This document shows positions 1-5,435 of a DNA stretch of 6,604 nucleotides, piece after piece; position 1 is the first letter of the stretch; each line of letters begins with the position of its first letter. Where the stretch lies: NCBI RefSeq assembly GCF_946477055.1, contig NZ_CAMKXG010000199.1, positions 1 to 6,604 on the forward strand. The letters are read 5' to 3'. The stretch comes from Lonsdalea britannica (GTDB lineage: Bacteria; Pseudomonadota; Gammaproteobacteria; Enterobacterales; Enterobacteriaceae). The position numbers were made by a program, and so were the translations under genes. The notes below the pieces were generated by a model. That model ran no database searches, was not told where the DNA came from, and worked only from the letters and a program-made list of their open reading frames with translations.

Positions 1-789
1 GGCTATTGGGCCCACAGCGCGATTAATGAAGCACAAAAATATGGCACACCCAATGTTATCGACGTGAAAACGCGCGTGGATGGCCTGCGTGCAGTGAAGC
101 CTATGAGCGAGTGGGCGCTGTCCAAAGACGCCGCGTTCGTCCATTACTGCCCGAATGAAACCATTGACGGCATGGCTATCGAAGAGCAGCCTGATTTCGG
201 CGACAAAGTGGTCGTGGCCGACTACTCCTCAAGCATTCTGTCCAGCGCTATCGATGTCACCCGCTATGGCGTGATCTACGCAGGCGCACAGAAAAATATT
301 GGGCCAGCTGGCCTGACGCTGGTGATTGTGCGTGATGATCTGCTGGGTAAATCCCGTCGGGAATTGCCGTCTATGCTGGATTACAAAATTCTGGCTGACA
401 ATGGTTCCATGTACAACACGCCGCCGACCTTTGCGTGGTACCTCTCTGGTCTGGTGTTCAAATGGCTGAAAGCGCAGGGCGGTTTGGTTGAAATGGAAAA
501 ACGGAATCAGGCTAAAGCCGACCTGCTGTACTCCGCCATCGACCGCGGCGATTTTTATAGCAACGATGTCGCGGTATCCAACCGTTCACGCATGAATGTG
601 CCTTTCCTGCTGGCGGACCCTGCGTTGGACAGCGTATTTCTGCAAGAAGCGCAGCAGGCTGGCCTGCATGCGCTGAAAGGCCACCGGGCCGTTGGCGGGA
701 TGCGCGCATCCATTTATAATGCGATGCCCCTGGAAGGCGTGAAAGCCCTGACCGAATTTATGGCTGACTTCGAACGTCGCCACGGCTGA
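1..789 (+). CDS. serC: Phosphoserine aminotransferase, 3' part (5' end outside window)
   Basis: This enzyme is a cytoplasmic PLP-dependent class V aminotransferase. It converts 3-phosphohydroxypyruvate plus glutamate to O-phosphoserine in serine synthesis, and acts on the matching erythronate-derived intermediate in pyridoxal phosphate synthesis. The reading frame is open from base 1, so the 262 codons seen are the C-terminal part; the GTG at 64 is an internal valine, not a start. Visible motifs are [10 protein letters not shown] (window residues 48-57), the PLP-phenol-contacting Asp of VADYSS (74), the Schiff-base lysine of [10 protein letters not shown] (98), and the phosphate-binding NTPP pair (139-140). 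Adding about 100 missing residues places these at E. coli positions 174, 198 and 239-240 and gives the usual 362-residue length. The gene ends in TGA and is followed by a hairpin and then aroA, the known serC-aroA operon order. Identification is essentially certain. Confidence 0.98.
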   Translation, partial: GYWAHSAINEAQKYGTPNVIDVKTRVDGLRAVKPMSEWALSKDAAFVHYCPNETIDGMAIEEQPDFGDKVVVADYSSSILSSAIDVTRYGVIYAGAQKNIGPAGLTLVIVRDDLLGKSRRELPSMLDYKILADNGSMYNTPPTFAWYLSGLVFKWLKAQGGLVEMEKRNQAKADLLYSAIDRGDFYSNDVAVSNRSRMNVPFLLADPALDSVFLQEAQQAGLHALKGHRAVGGMRASIYNAMPLEGVKALTEFMADFERRHG

Positions 790-822
790 TTGCGGTATTA
801 TGCGGCCGTGGTCGCGCTCTTT

Positions 823-851
823 AAAAACCCCGGTCTGATACCGGGGTTTTT
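823..851 (+). terminator. Intrinsic terminator or attenuator between serC and aroA
   Basis: AAAAACCCCGG (823-833) is perfectly complementary to CCGGGGTTTTT (841-851), leaving a 7-base loop. The right arm ends in five T. The A-run on the left and T-run on the right would let it act on either strand. It begins 34 bases after the serC stop and ends 29 bases before the aroA start. serC and aroA are cotranscribed in E. coli, where a terminator-like stem-loop between the genes has been described, so partial termination with readthrough into aroA is the likely role. The structure is seen directly; the termination efficiency is inferred. Confidence 0.8.
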
Positions 852-864
852 ATATCAATATTTT

Positions 865-869
865 GGAGA
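865..869 (+). promoter_or_regulatory. Ribosome binding site of aroA
   Basis: GGAGA lies 11 bases before ATG 881, just downstream of the serC-aroA hairpin. It decides the start: the in-frame TTG at 863 overlaps this Shine-Dalgarno sequence and has none of its own, so it cannot be the real initiation codon even though the frame is open there. Confidence 0.75.
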
Positions 870-880
870 CAACAATTCAC

Positions 881-2170
881 ATGCAGGAATCCCTGACCTT
901 ACAACCCGTAAAACGTGTTAACGGCACGATCAATCTTCCTGGCTCGAAAAGCGTTTCTAACCGAGCGCTGCTGCTGGCGGCGCTGGCAGAAGGCACGACG
1001 CGTTTAACCAATTTGCTGGATAGCGATGACGTGCGCCACATGCTGAACGCGCTCAAAGCGCTGGGTGTGAGCTATCAACTGTCTGCAGACCGTACCCAGT
1101 GCGACATTGTGGGCCTAGGCCGTCCGTTTCGCGTCAGCGAGCCGCTTGAATTGTTCCTTGGCAATGCCGGAACGGCAATGCGTCCTCTGGCTGCCGCGCT
1201 GTGCTTGACGGAAGGGGATATCGTCCTGACGGGTGAACCGCGCATGAAAGAACGTCCCATTGGTCATCTGGTGGACTCGCTGCGTCAGGGCGGGGCGCGT
1301 ATCGACTACCTGGAGCAGGAGAACTATCCGCCGCTGCGTTTGCACGGTGGTTTCCAGGGCGGCGATATTACGGTGGACGGCAGCGTATCGAGCCAGTTCC
1401 TGACGGCGTTACTGATGATGTCCCCGCTGGCGCCTCAAGATACGCGCATCAGCATCAAGGGTGATTTGGTTTCCAAACCGTACATCGACATCACGTTGCA
1501 TATGATGGAAGCGTTCGGCATCACCGTTGAAAACAAGGATTATCAAACGTTCCAGATCGCGGGACAGCAGCGCTATCGTTCGCCGGGCGATTATTTGGTG
1601 GAAGGGGATGCGTCCTCCGCGTCTTATTTCCTGGCCGCCGGTGCTATTCGGGGTGGCGTCGTGCGGGTGACCGGCGTGGGGCGTAACAGCGTTCAGGGCG
1701 ATGTCCGTTTTGCGGACGTGCTGGAAAAAATGGGCGCGATTATTCGTTGGGGCGATGACTATATCGAATGCGAACGCAACGCGTTGCACGCCATTGACAT
1801 GGACATGAATCATATTCCCGATGCGGCGATGACTATCGCCACTGCGGCGATGTTCGCAGAGGGGGGCACCACTACGCTGCGTAATATCTACAACTGGCGC
1901 GTCAAAGAAACCGATCGTTTAGCGGCGATGGCGACCGAGCTGCGTAAAGCTGGCGCGGAAGTGGAGGAAGGGCATGACTACATCCGTATCACGCCGCCGA
2001 CGCAGCTGACGTCAGCTGAAATCGGTACTTACAACGATCACCGTATGGCGATGTGTTTCTCGTTGTTGGCACTCTCTGATACGCCCGTGACGATCCTCGA
2101 CCCCAAATGCACGGCGAAAACCTTCCCCGACTATTTTGAGCAATTGGCACGATTGAGTCAGTTTGCTTAA
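881..2170 (+). CDS. aroA: 3-phosphoshikimate 1-carboxyvinyltransferase (EPSP synthase)
   Basis: This is the sixth step of the shikimate pathway: shikimate-3-phosphate plus phosphoenolpyruvate gives EPSP and phosphate, in the cytoplasm. The protein has 429 residues, against 427 in E. coli. Seen in order are [11 protein letters not shown] (19-29, with Lys23, Ser24 and Arg28 for S3P/PEP), [10 protein letters not shown] (93-102), RMKERP (121-126), the SVSSQ phosphoshikimate site (168-172), the catalytic Asp314 in HIPDAAM, KETDR (342-346), NDHRMAM (385-391) and the late Lys413. Gly97 and Pro102 match E. coli Gly96 and Pro101, so this is a class I enzyme of the glyphosate-sensitive type (family knowledge). 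ATG 881 is chosen because it has a spaced GGAG and gives an N-terminus MQESLTLQP like the E. coli protein. It is probably cotranscribed with serC through the intervening hairpin, and is followed by its own hairpin at 2181. Confidence 0.98.
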   Translation: MQESLTLQPVKRVNGTINLPGSKSVSNRALLLAALAEGTTRLTNLLDSDDVRHMLNALKALGVSYQLSADRTQCDIVGLGRPFRVSEPLELFLGNAGTAMRPLAAALCLTEGDIVLTGEPRMKERPIGHLVDSLRQGGARIDYLEQENYPPLRLHGGFQGGDITVDGSVSSQFLTALLMMSPLAPQDTRISIKGDLVSKPYIDITLHMMEAFGITVENKDYQTFQIAGQQRYRSPGDYLVEGDASSASYFLAAGAIRGGVVRVTGVGRNSVQGDVRFADVLEKMGAIIRWGDDYIECERNALHAIDMDMNHIPDAAMTIATAAMFAEGGTTTLRNIYNWRVKETDRLAAMATELRKAGAEVEEGHDYIRITPPTQLTSAEIGTYNDHRMAMCFSLLALSDTPVTILDPKCTAKTFPDYFEQLARLSQFA

Positions 2171-2180
2171 TTCTTGTTAT

Positions 2181-2215
2181 TTCAGGGAGGATTCACCCTC
2201 CCTGAATAGTTTTAT
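2181..2215 (+). terminator. Probable terminator after aroA
   Basis: A perfect 10-bp stem, TTCAGGGAGG (2181-2190) with CCTCCCTGAA (2197-2206), has a 6-base loop and starts 10 bases after the aroA stop codon. The following T-run is short and interrupted (TAGTTTTAT), so termination may be incomplete. It marks the end of the serC-aroA unit. Confidence 0.72.
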
Positions 2216-2267
2216 CCGCTATTCGTATAAGAATTCGCCGGATATTCACTAGGTATAAGTCTTTTAT

Positions 2268-2297
2268 TTAATGTTTATCGCTATGTCGGCGTATAAT
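2268..2297 (+). promoter_or_regulatory. Candidate sigma-70 promoter for cmk
   Basis: A perfect TATAAT -10 box lies at 2292-2297, in the AT-rich gap between the aroA terminator and cmk. The best -35 at a sensible distance is weak: TTAATG (2268-2273, 3 of 6 matches, 18-bp spacer). Initiation near 2304 would give a leader of about 50 bases before ATG 2355. Two further TATAAG motifs lie at 2226-2231 and 2254-2259 without good -35 partners. The gap as a whole (2171-2354) otherwise holds only the terminator and the ribosome site; I see no gene or remnant in it. The -10 box is seen, while promoter activity is inferred. Confidence 0.45.
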
Positions 2298-2354
2298 GGC
2301 TGACTTTATTGTCTACAATGGCACGAAGATTTTCCCTGTGTGAAGGAGAAGAAC

Positions 2355-3044
2355 ATGGCGGTGACTGCACCGGTAATTACGGTTGACGGGCCGAGTGGCG
2401 CGGGTAAAGGCACGCTATGCAAGGCATTAGCGGAAGCGTTGCACTGGAACCTGTTGGATTCCGGCGCTATCTATCGCGTACTGGCGCTGGCGGCGCTGCA
2501 CCACCAGGTGGATATCCACTCTGAAGAAGCGCTGGTGCCGCTGGCGACGCACCTTGATGTCCGTTTCGTTCCCGAAGACGGCCAGTTAAAAGTGGTGCTG
2601 GAAGGCGAAGACGTCAGTCTGGAAATTCGCACCGAAGAAGTGGGTAACACTGCGTCGCAGACGGCGGCATTCCCCCGCGTACGCGAAGCGCTATTGCGGC
2701 GTCAGCGCGCTTTTCGCGAAGCGCCTGGGCTCATTGCCGATGGTCGGGATATGGGAACCGTTGTCTTTCCCGATGCGGCCGTAAAGATTTTCCTCGACGC
2801 CAGCGCGGAAGAGCGTGCGCAACGCCGCATGCTGCAGTTGCAGGCGAAGGGCTTTAGTGTTAACTTTGAACGCCTTTTATCCGAGATTAAAGAACGCGAC
2901 GATCGCGATCGTAATCGAGCCGTAGCACCGTTGGTGCCGGCGCCGGAAGCTCTGGTGCTGGACTCGACCGAGATGTCGCTAGATGAAGTGGTTGAAAGGG
3001 CGCTGGCCTATGTAAGTCAGAAGCTGGGTCCGGCCAACCAATAA
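2355..3044 (+). CDS. cmk: Cytidylate kinase (CMP/dCMP kinase)
   Basis: The enzyme phosphorylates CMP and dCMP to the diphosphates with ATP, in pyrimidine salvage and nucleotide recycling from RNA turnover; it is cytoplasmic. The protein has 229 residues (E. coli 227). The P-loop GPSGAGKG is at 12-19, the nucleotide-binding LLDSGAIYR at 33-41, ADGRDMG at 128-134 with Arg131 and Asp132, and the lid RDDRDRNR at 181-188, whose Arg181, Asp185 and Arg188 match the E. coli substrate contacts. The roughly 40-residue insert (about 60-100) typical of the bacterial long form is present. ATG 2355 is chosen over the in-frame GTG at 2340, because AAGGAG (2343-2348) stands 6 bases upstream of the ATG and would lie inside the GTG-started frame. 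In E. coli ycaL separates aroA from cmk; here there is none. rpsA follows after 104 bases and is probably partly cotranscribed. Confidence 0.98.
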   Translation: MAVTAPVITVDGPSGAGKGTLCKALAEALHWNLLDSGAIYRVLALAALHHQVDIHSEEALVPLATHLDVRFVPEDGQLKVVLEGEDVSLEIRTEEVGNTASQTAAFPRVREALLRRQRAFREAPGLIADGRDMGTVVFPDAAVKIFLDASAEERAQRRMLQLQAKGFSVNFERLLSEIKERDDRDRNRAVAPLVPAPEALVLDSTEMSLDEVVERALAYVSQKLGPANQ

Positions 3045-3052
3045 ATAATCCC

Positions 3053-3148
3053 ACCTCGCTGTAAGGATGCGTAGCGAGGTATGTGAAACAGCCCCATCGA
3101 GCAGGATGCCAGATGGACGTTAAATTAAGAAACCCTAAGATTATCAAC
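3053..3148 (+). promoter_or_regulatory. Structured rpsA leader without a canonical Shine-Dalgarno
   Basis: Hairpin I pairs ACCTCGCT (3053-3060) with AGCGAGGT (3073-3080), 8 bp, and carries AAGGA in its 12-base loop (GGA 3065-3067). Hairpin II pairs CCATC (3094-3098) with GATGG (3112-3116), with an inner GC/GC (3101-3102 with 3108-3109) enclosing AGGAT, so GGA (3104-3106) is again in the loop. The AT-rich stretch 3117-3148 can fold only weakly (for example GTT 3119-3121 with AAC 3146-3148). No GGAGG-like motif is correctly placed before ATG 3149; only TAAG (3136-3139) is present. This matches the E. coli rpsA initiation region, which is known to be very active without a Shine-Dalgarno sequence and to be repressed by excess S1. 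The pairing is seen in the sequence; the regulatory role is inferred by homology. Confidence 0.75.
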
Positions 3149-4822
3149 ATGACTGAATCTTTTGCTCAACTCTTTGAAGAATCCCTGAAAGAAATCGAAA
3201 CCCGTCCGGGTTCCATCGTTCGCGGTGTTGTTGTTGCTATCGACAAAGATGTCGTACTGGTTGACGCCGGTCTGAAATCTGAGTCCGCCATTCCGGCTGA
3301 GCAGTTCAAGAACGCGCAGGGCGAAATTGAAATTCAGGTTGGCGATGAAGTTGACGTTGCACTGGACGCTGTCGAAGACGGCTTCGGCGAAACTCTGCTG
3401 TCCCGTGAGAAAGCTAAGCGTCACGAAGCATGGCTGATGCTGGAAAAAGCTTACGAAGAAGCTGCGACTGTTACCGGTGTTATCAACGGTAAAGTTAAAG
3501 GCGGTTTCACCGTTGAGCTGAACGGTATTCGTGCGTTCCTGCCGGGCTCCCTGGTAGACGTTCGTCCGGTACGCGACACGCTGCACCTGGAAGGCAAAGA
3601 GCTTGAGTTCAAAGTGATCAAGCTGGACCAGAAACGTAACAACGTTGTGGTTTCCCGCCGTGCAGTTATCGAATCCGAAAACAGCGCAGAGCGCGATCAG
3701 CTGCTGGAAAACCTGCAGGAAGGCATGGAAGTTAAAGGTATCGTTAAGAACCTCACTGACTACGGTGCATTCGTTGATCTGGGCGGCGTTGACGGCCTGC
3801 TGCACATCACTGACATGGCTTGGAAACGCGTTAAGCATCCGAGCGAAATCGTCAACGTGGGCGATGAAATCAATGTTAAGGTGCTGAAATTCGACCGCGA
3901 ACGTACCCGTGTATCTCTGGGTCTGAAACAGCTGGGCGAAGATCCTTGGGTTGCTATCGCTAAACGTTACCCGGAAAGCACTCGTCTGACCGGTCGCGTA
4001 ACCAACCTGACTGACTACGGCTGCTTCGTAGAAATCGAAGAAGGCGTTGAAGGTCTGGTTCACGTTTCCGAAATGGATTGGACCAACAAAAACATCCATC
4101 CGTCCAAAGTGGTTAACGTGGGCGACGTGGTTGAAGTTATGGTTCTGGACATCGACGAAGAACGTCGTCGTATCTCCCTGGGCCTGAAACAGTGCAAATC
4201 CAACCCGTGGCAGCAGTTCGCTGAAACCCACAACAAGGGTGACCGCGTAGAAGGTAAGATCAAGTCTATCACTGACTTCGGTATCTTCATCGGCCTGGAT
4301 GGCGGCATTGACGGTCTGGTTCACCTGTCCGACATCTCCTGGAACGTAGCTGGCGAAGAAGCTGTTCGCGAGTACAAGAAAGGCGACGAAATCGCTGCAG
4401 TTGTCCTGCAGGTTGATGCGGAGCGTGAGCGCATCTCCCTGGGCGTTAAACAGCTGGCTGAAGATCCGTTCAACAACTACCTGTCTATGAACAAGAAAGG
4501 TGCGATTGTTACGGGTAAAGTTACTGCCGTTGACGCTAAAGGTGCTACAGTTGAATTAGCTGATGGCGTTGAAGGTTACCTGCGTGCTTCTGAAGCCGCG
4601 CGTGACCGCGTTGAAGACGCAACTCTGGTTCTGAGCGTTGGCGATTCCGTCGAAGCGAAGTACACCGGTGTTGACCGTAAGAACCGCGTAGTTAGCCTGT
4701 CTGTTCGTGCTAAAGACGAAGCTGACGAGAAAGATGCAATCGCGACTGTTAACAACAAACAGGACGAAAGCAACTTCTCCAATGCAATGGCTGAAGCTTT
4801 CAAAGCAGCTAAAGGCGAATAA
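3149..4822 (+). CDS. rpsA: 30S ribosomal protein S1
   Basis: S1 binds mRNA and brings it to the 30S subunit, melting structure near weak or absent Shine-Dalgarno sequences; it is also a subunit of phage Q-beta replicase. The 557 residues equal the E. coli length. Six S1/OB-fold repeats are visible, at roughly residues 21-87, 105-171, 192-260, 277-347, 364-434 and 451-520. The first two (ribosome-binding) are diverged. The middle ones repeat the pattern LTDYGAFV...[10 protein letters not shown]...VGDEI...RVSLGLKQ. The C-terminal tail after about 520 is acidic and lysine-rich. ATG 3149 is chosen because it gives the conserved [13 protein letters not shown] start; the frame is open upstream to GTG 3083 and ATG 3113, which would add residues unlike the family. 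Codon use is strongly biased to optimal codons (CTG, CGT, GAA, GGT), unlike its neighbours, as expected for a very highly expressed gene. Autoregulation through the leader is likely. Confidence 0.99.
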   Translation: MTESFAQLFEESLKEIETRPGSIVRGVVVAIDKDVVLVDAGLKSESAIPAEQFKNAQGEIEIQVGDEVDVALDAVEDGFGETLLSREKAKRHEAWLMLEKAYEEAATVTGVINGKVKGGFTVELNGIRAFLPGSLVDVRPVRDTLHLEGKELEFKVIKLDQKRNNVVVSRRAVIESENSAERDQLLENLQEGMEVKGIVKNLTDYGAFVDLGGVDGLLHITDMAWKRVKHPSEIVNVGDEINVKVLKFDRERTRVSLGLKQLGEDPWVAIAKRYPESTRLTGRVTNLTDYGCFVEIEEGVEGLVHVSEMDWTNKNIHPSKVVNVGDVVEVMVLDIDEERRRISLGLKQCKSNPWQQFAETHNKGDRVEGKIKSITDFGIFIGLDGGIDGLVHLSDISWNVAGEEAVREYKKGDEIAAVVLQVDAERERISLGVKQLAEDPFNNYLSMNKKGAIVTGKVTAVDAKGATVELADGVEGYLRASEAARDRVEDATLVLSVGDSVEAKYTGVDRKNRVVSLSVRAKDEADEKDAIATVNNKQDESNFSNAMAEAFKAAKGE

Positions 4823-4830
4823 TCACGGTG

Positions 4831-4859
4831 GACCGGGCGGCAGTAGATGCCGTCCGGTC
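4831..4859 (+). other. Strong hairpin after rpsA, no T-run
   Basis: GACCGGGCGGCA (4831-4842) pairs with TGCCGTCCGGTC (4848-4859): 12 bp with one G-U pair and a 5-base loop, starting 8 bases after the rpsA stop. It is followed by CAAACGGTAG, so it lacks the T-run of an intrinsic terminator. It more probably protects the rpsA mRNA 3' end, or allows readthrough into ihfB, than terminates by itself. Confidence 0.7.
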
Positions 4860-4878
4860 TCAAACGGTAGTAAGTTAT

Positions 4879-4898
4879 TATGGTATTAACTGACCATA
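4879..4898 (+). repeat. Short inverted repeat before ihfB
   Basis: TATGGT (4879-4884) and ACCATA (4893-4898) are inverted copies around an 8-base spacer, ending 5 bases before the ihfB Shine-Dalgarno sequence. It could form a weak mRNA hairpin beside the ribosome site or be an operator half-site pair. A 6-bp repeat of this kind can arise by chance, and no function is assigned. Confidence 0.35.
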
Positions 4899-4903
4899 TA
4901 CTT

Positions 4904-4908
4904 GGAGG
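4904..4908 (+). promoter_or_regulatory. Ribosome binding site of ihfB
   Basis: GGAGG is a near-ideal Shine-Dalgarno sequence 4 bases before ATG 4913. It settles the start against the in-frame TTG/ATG-like extension that is open back to 4880, which would include this site within the coding sequence. Confidence 0.85.
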
Positions 4909-4912
4909 AACT

Positions 4913-5197
4913 ATGACCAAGTCTGAGCTTATTGAAAGACTTGCTGGACAGCAATCTCATATCCCGGCCAAGTTGGTCGAGGATGCAGTGAAAGAGATGC
5001 TCGAGCAGATGGCGAGTACGCTGGCAGAAGGCGATCGTATTGAGATCCGTGGGTTCGGCAGTTTCTCACTTCACTACCGTGCACCGCGTGTCGGACGTAA
5101 CCCGAAGACGGGTGAGAAAGTGGAACTTGAAGGTAAATACGTTCCGCATTTCAAACCTGGCAAGGAACTGCGCGATCGTGCAAATATCTACGGCTGA
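4913..5197 (+). CDS. ihfB: Integration host factor beta subunit
   Basis: IHF-beta pairs with IHF-alpha (ihfA, not in this window) to form the nucleoid protein that binds specific sites in the minor groove and bends DNA by about 160 degrees, acting in recombination, replication initiation, sigma-54 promoters and phage integration. The protein has 94 residues, the exact E. coli length. The helical dimerisation part is residues 1-40. The beta-arm core includes EIRGFGSF (44-51, with Arg46) and the arm RNPKTG (62-67), whose Pro64 is the DNA-intercalating proline; the tail is [16 protein letters not shown]. Residues separating IHF-beta from HU are present, including the HYRAPR stretch before the arm. 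It lies 90 bases after rpsA behind a hairpin without a T-run, so readthrough from rpsA is likely. I could not identify a convincing promoter of its own in the gap; one may lie inside rpsA, as in E. coli. It ends at a clear terminator. Confidence 0.98.
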   Translation: MTKSELIERLAGQQSHIPAKLVEDAVKEMLEQMASTLAEGDRIEIRGFGSFSLHYRAPRVGRNPKTGEKVELEGKYVPHFKPGKELRDRANIYG

Positions 5198-5264
5198 TCG
5201 ACAGCAATAGATAAATGCCATCTTGTGCGGTATTACGTGCATAGACTGCCAAGTAAGAAATTCT

Positions 5265-5294
5265 AAAAGGCGCCTGTTAAAGGGCGCCTTTTTT
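5265..5294 (+). terminator. Intrinsic terminator after ihfB
   Basis: AAAAGGCGCC (5265-5274) pairs perfectly with GGCGCCTTTT (5283-5292), with an 8-base loop, and is followed by more T to 5294. This is a textbook rho-independent terminator 67 bases past the ihfB stop. Its A-run on the left makes it potentially bidirectional. It separates the housekeeping cluster from the chemoreceptor unit. Confidence 0.92.
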
Positions 5295-5366
5295 CTATTT
5301 GTGTTTCAGCCAACTTGTTATCCCTGTTTACATTGACAGAATTGTAGATGAAATGAGCAGCAGCCA

Positions 5367-5393
5367 TAAAAGGAGCGAAAAAAAAGCCGATAA
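5367..5393 (+). promoter_or_regulatory. Sigma-28 (FliA) flagellar-class promoter of the chemoreceptor gene
   Basis: GCCGATAA (5386-5393) is an exact match to the enterobacterial FliA -10 consensus. Exactly 11 bases upstream, TAAAAGGA (5367-5374) keeps the TAAA core of the TAAAGTTT -35 element (4 of 8). Transcription should begin near 5400, giving a leader of about 36 bases. E. coli tar and tsr are expressed from the same promoter class, so this places the downstream gene in the late (class III) flagellar regulon. The rest of the 238-base ihfB-receptor gap holds only the ihfB terminator and the receptor's ribosome site. Confidence 0.88.
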
Positions 5394-5418
5394 CCTCTAT
5401 TGCAAATAAATGCAAAGT

Positions 5419-5430
5419 CCTCCGAAGAGG
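5419..5430 (+). promoter_or_regulatory. Ribosome binding site of the chemoreceptor, within a small hairpin
   Basis: GAGG (5427-5430), within AAGAGGTGG, is the Shine-Dalgarno sequence, 5 bases before ATG 5436. The same GAGG is complementary to CCTC (5419-5422) with a 4-base CGAA loop, so a short hairpin could cover the ribosome site. A direct repeat TGCAAA (5401-5406, 5411-5416) precedes it in the leader. The site supports ATG 5436 as the start; the hairpin is only 4 bp and its effect is speculative. Confidence 0.65.
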
Positions 5431-5435
5431 TGGTT

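Noticed and set aside
791..800. The 10-mer TGCGGTATTA occurs at 791-800 and again at 5226-5235
   Set aside because: Many 10-base matches are expected by chance in a 6.6-kb window. The flanks do not match, and there is no sign of a REP, ERIC or insertion-sequence end.
1409..1813. Minus-strand open frames of 60-134 codons opposite aroA, serC, ihfB and the receptor
   Set aside because: All overlap certain + strand genes, show no family motif and have no ribosome site of note. They are normal for GC-rich coding DNA.
2340..2354. GTG 2340 as the cmk start
   Set aside because: The Shine-Dalgarno AAGGAG lies downstream of this codon and serves ATG 2355. The extra residues MKEKN are not expected in the family.
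2992..3049. A possible rpsA promoter at the end of cmk (TTGAAA 2992-2997, AATAAT 3044-3049)
   Set aside because: The two boxes are 46 bases apart and neither has a partner at 16-18 bases. An rpsA promoter inside cmk is likely from E. coli knowledge, but I cannot place it.
3125..4324. A 399-codon open frame on the minus strand opposite rpsA
   Set aside because: It is the antisense shadow of rpsA, whose strong codon bias removes stop codons in the opposite frame. The translation has no recognisable domain and S1 on the + strand is certain.
4897..4902. TATACT as a -10 box for ihfB
   Set aside because: Transcription from it would start at about 4909, beyond the GGAGG ribosome site, giving a message without it. 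The matching -35 is also poor.
5333..5338. A perfect TTGACA -35 box after the ihfB terminator
   Set aside because: No TATAAT-like sequence lies 16-18 bases downstream (the sequence there is GAGCAGC). The sigma-28 promoter 30 bases on explains the receptor better.
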